DNA of 64,000 nt from Oegoconia quadripuncta (GCA_949316235.1 OX438758.1:12123731-12187730), one strand, 5' to 3'. Shown: positions 10,944-43,596, counted from the first letter of the stretch. Translations and numbers: made by a program. Notes: a model not told the origin generated them from the sequence alone.

Positions 10944-11019
10944 AACATATAAACAATAAATATTGCCCAGTGAAACCGGTGAAATGATAAAATGACGACG
11001 ATATTTAAGTTGCGCAACT

Positions 11020-11930
11020 AATGCTTATGGCTCACAAATTATAGGACGATATTTTCTTGTCAATCAAACTTGATTACATTTTATTTGTCTTTGATTTAGG
11101 AGAGAAAAGTGTCGAGAAAAAAATCTTTTAGTTTCCATATGTATATGTACAGTACAGTATTGGCTATTATTCTGTGGCATAGGTTGAACAAATAGAAATT
11201 ATGAAAACAATGAAAAGCATTGAGTAGAAAATCTTTGCTTTGCAAATTAAATTAGGATAAAAAAAAGGAAATGTCACACGTCACACTTCACTTTTTGGAG
11301 GTTTTATTTATGGTTTTATGGCTCCATCGTGTTTGACGGTTTGACGATGATTCTGCCAAAGTCAAGGTTGACAGAAAACTGAGAAAAACAGGATTAGGAA
11401 TACCGGTGGATAGAACAAGATAAACAGAAAGAAAAAATAAATAAAGACAGTTGAGAGTACTACAACTACTGTCACACATCATTCTCGAGGCAAGATGGTG
11501 CCGTCATTATTTCTAGGTATTTATATGCCAGATGACCGTTCTGAAGTTTGCTCGAGCTTTAACAAGGACAAGATCAAAATCAATATTACTTTATTAATAA
11601 AATACATAAAAAATAAATGAGCATATTTTATACAACCAGCAAAAAACTATGTGCGTAGGTTCCGGCACGTCTGGGTAGGTCAAGTTAACTATGCCATTTG
11701 CCTGTGCTGTTTAACACGGACGTTGCGCTACGCTGGCTAGAATCAAAAGTTTGACGAGAACGTGACTTATATCGCCGCAGAATAACATTTTATAGTCATA
11801 GTTGTATCGAAAGCGTTAAAGTGGAACTCAAATTATTATTATTTAGGAGCTTCGATCATAATAAAGTCAGTTCATCGTATAGTTTAAGGTCTTTAGAACT
11901 TCCTTGTTTAAAGATTGCATCAGTGTAATA
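11020..11930. other. No gene seen
   Basis: Unassigned AT-rich sequence. A short region near 11320-11370 has repeated gacggtttgacg/gttgacag motifs but no repeat unit was delimited. Confidence 0.3.
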
Positions 11931-11938
11931 AGTAGTCT

Positions 11939-12093
11939 AAGGCTTGTATTTCAGAATGTTGCTCAAGCGTAGATCTGCGCTTGAGCATGGTTAGAACAAG
12001 ATGTCGACATACATGTTACTATCTGTGTTGTCCCTTTTTAACTGTTCTCAAGCGGAGATCTCTGCTTGAGTAACATCCTGTAATACGGGCCTA
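11939..12093. mobile_element. MITE family M2, copy 1
   Basis: Terminal inverted repeats run inward from ctaaggcttgtatttcagaatgttgctcaagcgtagatc to ...cttgagtaacatcctgtaatacgggcctaa, with subterminal palindromes built on agatctgcgcttgag. A second copy at 25507-25648 has the same ends and a centre with aactgt. About 150 bp, no coding capacity. Confidence 0.55.
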
Positions 12094-12555
12094 AGTTTCG
12101 AGTTGTGTACTCATTAGTAATTATATTTATTAAAAATTTTTAGGTTAGCGGAAATTTATTACATAACTCGTTCTGGTAAGGCCTAAGAAGTCAACTGTAC
12201 CTAGTGTTCACAGCTCTTTTAGAGGGAATAAAAAAACCATAGGACATTTTGGTACACCTATCGCTAATGGTCTTGAAAATTCTTTTTAAGCGGCTCTTGA
12301 GCAAACTTAGGCCAATCGAAAGAGAATATAACTACAAATCAAAAATGTCTGTTCATAAAACTTTGTAAATTGCAGGTGTTACATTTGGGGTACATTCCCA
12401 TAAGGTAATAATTGTATTCGTATCATCATCATCGAGACTGGGGGTTAATAAAAGGTAAAAGCATGCGCGGCATTGAGCGGGAGCCTGCACGATGGAGAGT
12501 GCAAATTATACGGGACCCATTCAGTATCTATCTATAAGAGAGAGAGAGACGCCAT
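12094..12555. other. No gene seen
   Basis: AT-rich spacer with a short (ag)n run at 12536-12549. No feature recognised. Confidence 0.3.
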
Positions 12556-12559
12556 TCTT

Positions 12560-12735
12560 TTTTTTTATGCACAAGGGGTTAGCACTTGACCTCAATCACA
12601 CCTGATGTTAAGTGAAGATGAGGCCGAAGGTGGAAGCGTACTGACCCGGAAACCCAAATATTTAGGGAACTGGCTATCTTATCTCTGACAACCGGAACAC
12701 AACAATGCTATTAACATTGCTGTTTGGCATTCAAC
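12560..12735 (-). mobile_element. SINE family B fragment
   Basis: The minus-strand body of family B: tgcacaaggggttagcacttgacctcaatcacacctgatgttaagtgaagatgagg, then gacccggaaacccaa and gacaaccggaacacaacaatgctattaacattgctg. The tRNA-like head is missing. It ends near the poly-T tract that precedes the LINE. Confidence 0.6.
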
Positions 12736-13219
12736 TTACCACACAACATAAGCTTTGCGGTTACGATTTTTTTTTTTTTTTTTTAGCTGGCAACCCAGCG
12801 ACTAGGTTGTAAACATAAGAGCTCTCATTATTTTAATTTATTTTTAATACGTTATCATCGTAATTGTGAACAAAATTCAGTTTCATAACGATTAAAGGTG
12901 TTTTTATAGATAAATTATATGCTTTCTACGTGTAACTAGGTGTTAATTAGTGCGAAATTGACCGTTGTGAGAATTCAAATATAAAGTGTAATTCGAAACA
13001 AAACTGTGTAATCTATATTACTTAAAGGGTTTAAAGTGCACTATTTACATAAAACAACCCAAAATATTCACGTTATCACAGTTGGTTGATATTTTATTGT
13101 AAGGTAGGTGTGCTAGCCATAACTCCTCACACGACTAACCGCTATTTCGCATAGCTCATAATTTACATCTCGTTGATTGACGATCTTATCAACGTTTACG
13201 TATTACTTTTACGTTTAAA

Positions 13220-14821
13220 ATGCCTACTACTCGTGGTACTGCAACCCGTCAGCTGGAGGACAAACTGCAATTGACGTTGCAAGAACTGCGAGATTCCAAG
13301 GCTTTGTGTGAGAGGTTATTGCAAGAACACAACGAAAATGAGAAGGAAGCACTTACGATAATTAATAAAAATAAGGCTCTTAAGGATGAGATGTCGGAAC
13401 TGCATATCCAATTAATGGATACTGAAGACCAGCGCAACCGGCTCCAGCGTATAGTGAATGAGTTTGACCGGGACAGGGAAGAGTTTGAACTTTCACTTAA
13501 ACGCATCACTGAACTGGAATCAGAATTACGCGACGCGCACTTACAAATTAATTTATTACAATTCGAAATAGATTCTATCAAGTCATCGCGAACTCAGTCA
13601 TTATACAATGAGTTGATGGGAAGTACCAGCGGCGCGTCCGACACCTCGTCCGATAAATCACAAACTAAACCGGTTCTTAATCATTCGGGAATCATAGATC
13701 TAACTGTAAACGACACAATGAGCCCTCGATCCATAAATGTAACCTTGAGCAGAAACAAGTTGAAAAAATATGCTAAAACCAAAAAAATTATCAAAACCAC
13801 TCAACGATCACTTAAGAAAAATAATGTAAATACTTTATATGGCAATTTAAAGAGAGACAATTGTAAATTAGTGCAGGACCTACAAACCTGTCAATTAAAT
13901 CTAGATAATTCAAGGTTAGGTTTTGAACGTGACACACGGAACCTTCGGTCCGAAATTGATAGGCTAACCGAGTCGTTAAGGCTTATCAATGATAAATACC
14001 AAACCTCGCAAAAAGAATTGCGGGAGTGCGAACTGGCCTTCGATGAGTTGGTGGAGTTAGGTAATTATAATAATGATAGATTTAATTCTTTGATAAATAA
14101 TCACCTTTGTGATTCTGACGCGACTTCGCCCGGCTCGACCCGGCCTGCGAGTATTTCCCCAAGCCAGGCGGTGGAACCGTGTGTCACAGTCGCTTCGGTA
14201 TGTAAAAGTGCCTCCCTCTCGAACATACGTATCTATTGTGATGAGATTGGTAAACAACTCGGTTTACAACTTAGTCGTCGTATGGGCCCAGCGATTATTA
14301 ATCATTGTATGCCTGGGGCTTCATACTGTGACATTTTAAAATGTATATTAGCTTCCGAATACCCCAGGAATACTACATTAATAATATGTGTAGGCAGGAG
14401 GGGAAATACTAATAAAAGACAAATTATAAATTATTTTGGTCAATTGAATGACCTAAAAAATGTAAATAAAATTGTACTTTTTGCCTTTCCCTTCAGTCAT
14501 AGTTCGGACTATGAAAACAATATCAGACACCAATTAAATTTGACGTTACATACTTTAACGTGTAGATTTTCTAAATTTCACATGATAGACACTAATAGTA
14601 TAATTAGTTCAAAGTTTCATCAGACTAGAGATATGTATTATCTCAATAGATATAGCAAACATAGCATTTGCAACATTTTATATTATTATTTGTATAACTC
14701 AGCCAACAATACGTTGGCTAAAGAAAAACCTGTTTCTATTGAACAGGCAAAATCAGCTCCTATTGAGCAGACAACTTGTAATATTAACGTATTGGAATAT
14801 GTTTCCAATAATTTAAATTAG
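13220..14821 (+). CDS. LINE ORF1 protein: coiled coil plus SGNH/esterase-like domain
   Basis: Predicted 533-residue protein, ATG at 13220, stop TAG. Residues ~8-130 are a heptad-rich, highly charged coiled coil; a basic linker follows, then a second coil at ~205-285. Residues ~330-490 resemble the SGNH/GDSL-esterase-like domain found in ORF1 proteins of CR1-type LINEs: an M-P-G-A-S block, an I-I-C-V-G-R-R-G-N block, and the fold-closing D-M-Y-Y-L-N segment. Catalytic-type residues look lost: there is no clear GDS serine motif, and the position expected for His in a D-x-x-H-L-N motif is Tyr. By analogy with the family it should bind RNA, form multimers and act as a ribonucleoprotein scaffold. 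ORF2 starts 71 nt downstream. Confidence 0.8.
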   Translation: MPTTRGTATRQLEDKLQLTLQELRDSKALCERLLQEHNENEKEALTIINKNKALKDEMSELHIQLMDTEDQRNRLQRIVNEFDRDREEFELSLKRITELESELRDAHLQINLLQFEIDSIKSSRTQSLYNELMGSTSGASDTSSDKSQTKPVLNHSGIIDLTVNDTMSPRSINVTLSRNKLKKYAKTKKIIKTTQRSLKKNNVNTLYGNLKRDNCKLVQDLQTCQLNLDNSRLGFERDTRNLRSEIDRLTESLRLINDKYQTSQKELRECELAFDELVELGNYNNDRFNSLINNHLCDSDATSPGSTRPASISPSQAVEPCVTVASVCKSASLSNIRIYCDEIGKQLGLQLSRRMGPAIINHCMPGASYCDILKCILASEYPRNTTLIICVGRRGNTNKRQIINYFGQLNDLKNVNKIVLFAFPFSHSSDYENNIRHQLNLTLHTLTCRFSKFHMIDTNSIISSKFHQTRDMYYLNRYSKHSICNILYYYLYNSANNTLAKEKPVSIEQAKSAPIEQTTCNINVLEYVSNNLN

Positions 14822-14892
14822 ATAATAAGACAACAGAGACCTCCTCTGGCCAAGTTAAGGTTACAAGTAATAATATTTTAATTGGAAATAAT

Positions 14893-17784
14893 ATGTCAAA
14901 TAATTTAAAAAGTACCAATAAAAATAAAAATTCACGCGAAAAAAATATCTGTAAAATAAACCTGGTGCACCAAAATATTCAGGGCGGCATGTATAACAAA
15001 GAGTTTGAACTTGAACTGTTTTTGATCTCCAACGAAATTGATATACTATGTATCACTGAGCACTGGATTACGTCAGAACAGTTCATGTTTAGTTTCAAAA
15101 ATCACCAGGTTGGTAGTTCATTTAACAGACAAACAGCGAATCATGGGGGTTCTTTGATAATTGTTCGTAACAATTTAAAATACAAAGAACGTACCGACAT
15201 CGTCAATTTGTCTGTTGAAAAAACTATCGAACTCGCTTGTGTAGAATTGGAGCAGCTTGTTGTAGTAAGCGTATACAGACGTGGGAAGTCATTATTTACT
15301 ACTTTTGAAAAAGTTATGGATGAAGTTTTAAATAAAATCTGTAATAATAATAAATGTGTCATTGTCTGTGGCGACTTTAATATAGATCTCTTAGATAGTT
15401 CATCTCCATTTAGTAATTTGTTATTATCGTTATTCAATTGTCATAACCTCAAAAACTTATTTCTAGAGCCTACTAGAATTACTTCTTCGACAGCAACTTG
15501 TATCGACAATATATTCACAAATGTTGAACCAACTTACAAGAACATAATTAATAAATTAAAATCGGATCATAGTGGTCAGTTGGCTACTTTTGCATTTAAT
15601 GGAAAATATAACACAAGACTTATAATATGTAATCCTATAAATGAAGGTCGGCTAAAAACCTTTAGTAATAATGTTAAAGTTAAATTACCCACCTTATCCT
15701 ACTGTAAGGATCCGAATAAACTATATAATACTTTATTTAATTTAACGAAGAATGAATTCGACTCTGTTTTTAAAACAAAATTAATAAAAATTAATGATGG
15801 CTTGAAGTTTAGTGACTGGGCCACAGTGGGCATACATCGAAGTAGAGAAAAACTTTACGAGCTATATGAAGAAAAAACAATAAATCAGAATGAGCTTTTT
15901 GTAAACTATGTCAGGAACTACTCAAAGCTATTTAAGCAAGTATGTACGATAGCCAAATCTATGTTCGTTCGTAACAAGATTATAAGTAGCTCAAACCTGA
16001 TTAAGACGACCTGGCAAGTAATCAACTCTGAAACTGGGAAAGTCAAAACTCGTAGTTTCGATTACCAAATTAACGTAGAAGGTCAAACATTAACTAATGC
16101 TCCTGAAATCGCGGACGCGTTTGAAAGTTTTTTCACTAACATTCCAGTATCGATAACTAGGTCTCTTAATTCTTCCCCCACTCTCGCTGAATTATTACTA
16201 AAACAAAATGTAACCGAATGTACCGATGTATTTAAATTTCATCACGTTACACCATTATGTATTATTAAGACATTTAAATCTTTAAATATGAAAAGGACAG
16301 CGGATCTTCATGGTCTATCAGTTAAAATAATTAGTTTTATTATAGAGGATATTGCTCCTCATTTAGCTATTATCTTCAACCAGTGTACTAATAATGGTGT
16401 GTTTCCTGATATGATGAAGCATAGTAAAGTAATTCCGTTATTTAAGTCTGGTGATACTCAAGTTCGTACAAACTTCCGACCGATCTCAATTTTACCGACT
16501 TTAAGTAAAATATTTGAAAGCTTAATTTTAAATCAATTGCTCTCACATTTCAATTTGAATAATTTGATTACAACCAAACAATTTGGTTTCACTAAGGGAC
16601 GTTCGACAACAGATGCCGGTATTGAGTTGTTACAACATATTTTTGATGCCTGGGAGGGTTCACAGGACGCCCTTGGCATCTTTTGTGATCTGTCCAAGGC
16701 TTTCGATTGCGTCCACCATGACATCTTAATTATGAAACTACACCATTATGGCGTCCAGGGCCAAGCACTCAGCCTAATGAAATCATATCTACGTGATCGA
16801 ATTCAGAGGGTTGATATCAATGGAGAGAGATCATCAGGATCTGCAGTTAGCATGGGCGTACCGCAGGGTTCAATACTGGGACCATTCCTATTTTTAGTTT
16901 ATATCAACGATTTACCTCACCTCGCTAAGGAAAGACACGAGATCGTATTGTTTGCTGATGACACTTCTTTAATATTTAAAGTTGACAGATATCAATTAGC
17001 ATATGACGAAGTGAATAATGCTGTCTCAAAAATAGTCGAATGGTTCACAGTCAATAACTTGCTCCTTAATGAGAACAAAACGAAATGTCTTAGATTTTCA
17101 TTACCTAATGTTGAACAGGTTGCCACCAAAATAAGAATTAAACATGAACAGTTGGAACTTGTGGACACAACTGTATTCCTTGGTATGACTTTAGATTCTC
17201 GGTTACAGTGGGGACCCCATATTAAAAAACTAATGAAAAGACTCAGTTCTGCCGCATATGCTGTTAAGAAAATTCGAAATATCTGTGATATTGAAACAGC
17301 GCGCTTAGTCTACTTCAGCTACTTTCACAGCTTGATGTCATATGGTATCTTGCTGTGGGGAAACGCTGCTGATACAGATAGCATATTTCTCTTACAGAAA
17401 CGAGCTATTCGTGCAATTTATAAATTAAGGTCAAGAGATACATTAAGACAAATATTTAAAGAAATTAATATTTTAACATTTTCGTCACAATATATATATG
17501 AAAATCTTGTATATGTTAAGAGAAATATATATTCATTCGAGAAACATTGTGACCGACATAATGTCAATACAAGGAGCAAAAATCAATTAGCTGTACCTTT
17601 TAGTAGACTTAGTAAAGTTAATAAGTCATTCAGAGGTCAATGTGTGCGCTTCTACAACAAGGTTCCCATGGATATACGGAATCTTCCGCTTAATAAATTT
17701 AAACTTATTATAAAACAAAAATTATGTAAAAAGGGATATTACAAAATTTCAGACTATATTAATGAAAGTAATCCATGGGATTAA
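14893..17784 (+). CDS. LINE ORF2 protein: APE endonuclease and reverse transcriptase
   Basis: Intact frame of 963 residues. The N-terminal ~25-240 is an APE-like endonuclease: [21 protein letters not shown] and a closing S-D-H motif. Residues ~500-760 form the reverse transcriptase: [11 protein letters not shown] near 597, [10 protein letters not shown] near 655, and the catalytic F-A-D-D near 686-689. The C-terminal region contains S-Y-G-I-L-L-W-G. It would nick chromosomal DNA and copy the element RNA by target-primed reverse transcription. All recognisable catalytic residues are present, so this copy may be young. The start is the first ATG after ORF1. Confidence 0.88.
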   Translation: MSNNLKSTNKNKNSREKNICKINLVHQNIQGGMYNKEFELELFLISNEIDILCITEHWITSEQFMFSFKNHQVGSSFNRQTANHGGSLIIVRNNLKYKERTDIVNLSVEKTIELACVELEQLVVVSVYRRGKSLFTTFEKVMDEVLNKICNNNKCVIVCGDFNIDLLDSSSPFSNLLLSLFNCHNLKNLFLEPTRITSSTATCIDNIFTNVEPTYKNIINKLKSDHSGQLATFAFNGKYNTRLIICNPINEGRLKTFSNNVKVKLPTLSYCKDPNKLYNTLFNLTKNEFDSVFKTKLIKINDGLKFSDWATVGIHRSREKLYELYEEKTINQNELFVNYVRNYSKLFKQVCTIAKSMFVRNKIISSSNLIKTTWQVINSETGKVKTRSFDYQINVEGQTLTNAPEIADAFESFFTNIPVSITRSLNSSPTLAELLLKQNVTECTDVFKFHHVTPLCIIKTFKSLNMKRTADLHGLSVKIISFIIEDIAPHLAIIFNQCTNNGVFPDMMKHSKVIPLFKSGDTQVRTNFRPISILPTLSKIFESLILNQLLSHFNLNNLITTKQFGFTKGRSTTDAGIELLQHIFDAWEGSQDALGIFCDLSKAFDCVHHDILIMKLHHYGVQGQALSLMKSYLRDRIQRVDINGERSSGSAVSMGVPQGSILGPFLFLVYINDLPHLAKERHEIVLFADDTSLIFKVDRYQLAYDEVNNAVSKIVEWFTVNNLLLNENKTKCLRFSLPNVEQVATKIRIKHEQLELVDTTVFLGMTLDSRLQWGPHIKKLMKRLSSAAYAVKKIRNICDIETARLVYFSYFHSLMSYGILLWGNAADTDSIFLLQKRAIRAIYKLRSRDTLRQIFKEINILTFSSQYIYENLVYVKRNIYSFEKHCDRHNVNTRSKNQLAVPFSRLSKVNKSFRGQCVRFYNKVPMDIRNLPLNKFKLIIKQKLCKKGYYKISDYINESNPWD

Positions 17785-17964
17785 ACGGCTCCTCTACTCG
17801 ATATATAAAATTGTTGTAACCTTTCTTGATTGTACATGATTTATTGAAAAGAGACAAACCCTCTGAGTTTCTCGCTAGCTCTTCTCAGTAGTGGTCGCGT
17901 TCCGAGCTAGTGGTAGTTTAAAAAACAAATGACGTTCATAAGTGCATATTGTATTGCCTACATG

Positions 17965-17997
17965 AATAAATGATTTTCATTTTCATTTTCATTTTCA
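17965..17997 (+). repeat. LINE-1 microsatellite 3' tail
   Basis: Three to four units of attttc close the element, after an aataaatgattttc stretch. Similar (gaaaat)n on the plus strand marks the 3' end of the minus-strand copy at 35641. Confidence 0.7.
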
Positions 17998-18201
17998 CGA
18001 ATCTAAAGTGTACAATTTTCAAACTTGAATATCTCGAAAAGTATACAAAAACGTCGCCAGATTTTGCCAATGATATCTTTGTAATTATATCCCCTAGCAA
18101 TTGGCAATAGAAATAGTATCCGCTCGGAAAAAAAAATTTGAACGCGAAGTCACATAATGAAATGTCCTAACCCCTTTCCTAGAAGATGTTGTTTAGGCTT
18201 C

Positions 18202-40003
<21,802 letters not shown>

Positions 40004-40769
40004 TTTTACAACATAACTGCGATGTTCCGTTCCATGCATCCAAAGTTCACTCGGCCGTAGTCTACGTACAGTGTACCTATCTATGTAAGATATCGATCTA
40101 CCTATTCCAAAGTCCATTCCATGTTTTAATTGGCATGAATTACTAATATTATGTATTGAATATTTTAAAACAACCGATGAGGAGCTTAACTCATTATCAT
40201 GCCTCGTGAAATAATTACATCAAAAGGAACGTAAGTGATAAAAGTGCCGGGCGGGACATATTCAAAAAATCCTCATAAATCTGGAGAATGTAATAACCTG
40301 CCTGGGAAAAGTTAAATTGTATATAAAACAGAATCGGACACGAAAAAAGTACTCTGTGGACACGAATCAAACGTTCCGTAGCACGTAGGTTATGTACGTA
40401 AGTTTACGGAAGTAGCCGGAGTGGGATTTTAAAGTTCATAGCTAAACGACAAAAACGGAACACTAATTTCGTCATGTGCTGTCTGCCTATCCGTATGTCA
40501 TAGCATCATAACTATTCATAACTCTTGCAGTTTAACTTCTATCGTTATGAAACAAAATAATCCACAAAAATAGGTATAAAAAAACTAGTTAAAACATTTT
40601 TGCTCTCCTATAACTGACGGAAAAGAAACAATCTCGAACATGGTGCGTGGGGTAGGTATCTTTGGATAGGACAATTACATAAAAGTTCCTAATTGCCTAT
40701 TTGATATAGGTAGGGGAATATTTGGTGAGAAATGGACTCCGAAAGTCGTTAACTCTTCATGTTCATAAA
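40004..40769 (-). promoter_or_regulatory. Upstream region of ETFDH, promoter expected here
   Basis: The 5' UTR and promoter of ETFDH must lie just above 40003. No TATA box is evident; a short gtcgtaaaaat-free GC island is not seen either. No coding frame or repeat was recognised up to the SINE at 40770. The extent of the promoter is inferred from the gene position only. Confidence 0.3.
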
Positions 40770-41043
40770 TAAATAAATAAACATTCTTGGACATACACAC
40801 AACGCCATCTAGTTCCACATTAAGCAACTATAGGCTTGTGTGGTGGATACCAAATGATTGATATACCTACTACACAAAATTATTTTTTTTGTAAATAAAT
40901 AAATATATAAATGCAAAACATCCATAACTCGGGAACACATGTCTATATTCATCATACAAACATATGCCCCTAGCGGGATTTGAACCCGCAACCTTTTGAT
41001 ATAGCAGTCATAGTTTCTAACCACTTACACCAAACAGGTCGTC
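40770..41043 (-). mobile_element. SINE family A copy
   Basis: tggacatacacacaacgccatctagttccacattaagcaac at the left; gcccctagcgggatttgaacccgcaaccttttgatatagc and accacttacaccaaacaggtcgtc at the right. Complete. Confidence 0.78.
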
Positions 41044-41164
41044 CATATGTCCGTAACTATCCAAGTGGGTCATCAAAAAAACTGAAAAAATCGAGATAGC
41101 GGTTTTGGCAACATTGCAATGAACCATGGACATTGGTTTACTCTCGATATCTAACAACCCCCTT

Positions 41165-41690
41165 TCAGACTAACCTCGTATATATTCTATTCTATCCTTA
41201 TATTTGCCGTGGGGTTGGGACATATGCCCAAAGGCGCTTCGACCTAATCGGGATCGATCTTTTGTGCCCTTACCCTGCTCTCGCTCTCCCTTGCTGCCAA
41301 CTTAAAGACTTCATAAGTCTTATGGTACAGGTTAGTGGAAAGATCATGTACCTAGTCACTAGGTTCGAGATATCCCTTACCCAGATAACCATACGCCTTG
41401 CGGCAATGGCATCGCAGTCACACAGAAAATGCTTCATTGGTGTCGATTCGGATGTACACCGACTAAACTAAAAACTAAAACCGGTTTTAGAGTAGTACTG
41501 TCTCTTTCTCCCTGGAACAGTACGATGCGACGGCACTACTCCAAAACTGGTTTTAGTTTAGTTGGTGTACATCCGAATCGACACCATTGACTCCCTTTCT
41601 TTGTTGCATGGTCTGCAGGTTGAATTTTCAGCTAGGCCCATTTTAAATAAGACGTCCCTCGTTCCACAGTGTTTAACCTCGTATCGATAG
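41165..41690. repeat. Interspersed repeat family F, interrupted by MITE M1
   Basis: tatattctattctatccttatatttgccgt, gggacatatgcccaaaggcgcttcgac, aatcgggatc, cttcataagtcttatggtacaggttagtgg, and after the MITE gaattttcagctaggcccattttaaataagacg. The same order without the MITE occurs at 57490-57690. Confidence 0.55.
41436..41584. mobile_element. MITE family M1, uninterrupted copy
   Basis: ggtgtcgattcggatgtacacc...ggtgtacatccgaatcgacacc: about 149 bp with near-perfect inverted ends, an inner tttagtttagt/actaaactaaa pair and the gtactgtctctttctccctggaacagtac core. Flanked by att on each side. It shows the size of M1 without a nested SINE. Confidence 0.8.
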
Positions 41691-41717
41691 CGACATTAGC
41701 GACAGAACACTAAAAAT

Positions 41718-42447
41718 GGAGACCACCAACCCTCCTGCTCAATTAGGCGATTAGGACAAAATCCTTCCATGCATGCGATAAATTGCGCCATGGAATAATG
41801 GCTGTTAATGTGTGAATGTAAACATTAAAAAAAAACGAATAAATGGATATTGAACCACGAGTAATAAAGCCTGGACATAATCAGATCGTTTGCATGCCAG
41901 GCTATTTCACAATTAATAATGAAATATAAAAATCTTATTGTAATATAAAAACCTTTATGTAAAATCAAAGCCTGATTTTAAAAGAGCAACCCTTCGAGTT
42001 TCTTGCTTGTTCTTCGCAGGGGAAAATTGCATTTTGAACAAGCATAAGCTTAAAAAATGTAAAATTGACTATTTTAAGTGTACTCTGTGTACCTACAAAA
42101 TAAAGCATTTTTTACTTTCACTTGACATTGGATTTCGTATGCAAAGTTCCGGCTGTGCAGATTAGGATCATCCCTCATCCTTAAATTATCAGCAGTTCCG
42201 AGGGTGTCGTAAAAGGCGATTAAAGCTGTAAGCATAGCAGTTTCCAGGTGATGAGCAACAGTGGTACGGAGCTACGGATCTCCCAAAAAAAATTGAGATC
42301 ACCAACCCTCCTGCTCAATTAGGCGATTAGGACAAAATCCTTCCATGGAAGCAATAAATTGCGCCATGGAATAAAGGCTGTTAATGTGTGAATATAAACA
42401 TTAACAAAAACTAATAAATGCATATTGAACCACGAGTAATAAAGTCA
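41718..42447. repeat. ~320-bp tandem duplication with a LINE 3' UTR inserted in the first copy
   Basis: The unit ccaccaaccctcctgctcaattaggcgattaggacaaaatccttccat ... gaaccacgagtaataaag occurs at 41720-41868 and 42300-42445. cattggatttcgtatgcaaagtt follows it at 42126 and 42447. The LINE 3' UTR (41876-42125) sits between the first unit and its attggatttcg continuation. Confidence 0.65.
41876..42125 (+). mobile_element. CR1-like LINE 3' UTR fragment
   Basis: ataatcagatcgtttgcatgccaggctatttcacaattaataatgaaat through gagtttcttgcttgttcttcgcaggggaaaattgc to tacaaaataaagcattttttactttc. Nearly the same as the 3' UTR of LINE-3 at 47556-47799. Contains no coding sequence. Confidence 0.65.
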
Positions 42448-42690
42448 TTGGATTTCGTATGCAAAGTTATTTTTGAAGTGAATTTTACTTTTGTTTTTCT
42501 TTGAACTTATTTTACGAGTTCAACTCAATAACTTGGTCAACGTAGTTTTCTTTTTTAAATTTATATAATAAAATTGTACATACTTTACAAATATTAAAAT
42601 ATTACGGTTTAGCTGGTAGGATGCGTAATTCTAACAACATTGACGATTAGTAAAACAATCTGAAGAACGACGTGAAATTGTCTTATTATT
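42445..42690. other. No gene seen
   Basis: AT-rich stretch between repeats. Confidence 0.3.
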
Positions 42691-42900
42691 TAATAAATAA
42701 ATAAATATTTCGGACATTTACCACCAATTATCTAGTCCCAAACTAAGCAAAGATTATGCTATAGATACTAAATAACGGATAAACATACATAAATATTAAA
42801 TAAACGTCCATGACTCGGGAATAAATGTTGATGAATACGAACATTTATTCCCGAGTCATGGATGTTTATTTAATATTTATGTATGTTTATCCGTTAACTC
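42690..42900. repeat. SINE-derived palindrome
   Basis: 42693-42838 is a minus-strand 3' part of the family A subtype at 53713-53945. 42845-42897 repeats the inner ~53 bp inverted, so taaacatacataaatattaaataaacgtccatgactcggg faces its own complement around gttgatgaatacgaac. It can form a long snapback stem. Confidence 0.7.
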
Positions 42901-43514
42901 TCTAAAAAAATGTAATAGTAAAATCCGTTATTTAATACCAACTTAAGTTAATACTTAAGATACACTTGCGTATTTAAACCGCGTGAAAAAAAATAAGATT
43001 GATTCATTAATATGGCCCTAAGTTTCATTAGAAAAATTAAGCATTAATTTCAAAAATTATACATCCAAAATGTACTCACTGTCGCTCGAAAAGCCTAAAA
43101 AGTAATTATAAAATAATACTAGATTCTATCTATTTTCGAGACTGATAAAAACGGCCACCATTGTTAGTTTTAAATTCTCGAAAATTGCAGGAATCAGAGT
43201 GGTATTGAGGTATTAATCATAAATAGAGCTTCCAACGAGTATACATTTTAGATTTATCTATACTGTATTTGAAAATTATGTAAATTGAACTAATATAACA
43301 AACACGCATAACGTGAATATATGTATTGTTGTTGTATTTTACATATAACTTCAGGTCCTGGGTGGAGCTGAAACAACGGTGGGATGCCAATAAAGTAGAA
43401 TATTACAGAATCAGTAATAATACCACGTGTCAGTGCACAATCATTTAATAATAAAAAAACTTACAATAAGTTAGTGGAAATACTTAAAGTTCAAAATTAA
43501 ATCTAAAATACAAT
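42901..43514. other. Spacer downstream of MCTS1
   Basis: Would include the MCTS1 3' UTR (minus strand); tttaat near 43446 could serve as an ATTAAA polyadenylation signal. No other coding frame recognised. Confidence 0.3.
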
Positions 43515-43596
43515 CTACTTGACGGGTTTCATCTGCCACAGACCATCGTTGAGATAGTGGCAGTTCTCTATACCCACGCCCTTATTCACCTTCGCT
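43515..43596 (-). CDS. MCTS1: MCTS1 exon 5 (terminal)
   Basis: Acceptor tttttttcag; encodes [21 protein letters not shown] then M-K-P-V-K and TAG. The adjacent polypyrimidine tract is very strong. Confidence 0.95.

Larger units (their letters stand above)
12780..17997 (+). mobile_element. CR1-like LINE, full-length or nearly so (LINE-1)
   Basis: A non-LTR retrotransposon with a 5' UTR of about 440 bp, two long open frames (13220-14821 and 14893-17784), a short 3' UTR and a tail of repeated attttc units ending near 17997. The 5' boundary, near agctggcaacccagcg after a poly-T tract, is inferred. It ends about 240 bp from the ETFDH stop codon and is convergent with ETFDH. Relatives are at 35641-39310 and 44571-47799; fragments at 860, 4795, 9885 and 41876 belong to the same group. 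No target-site duplication could be identified with confidence. Confidence 0.85.

Noticed and set aside
10736..11017. 93-codon hydrophobic open frame on the minus strand
   Set aside because: It overlaps a more coding-like frame, has poor composition for a soluble or membrane protein family I know, and no splice or promoter support.
13249..13581. 110-codon antisense frame over LINE-1 ORF1
   Set aside because: Ser-rich shadow of the coiled-coil coding strand; no independent evidence.
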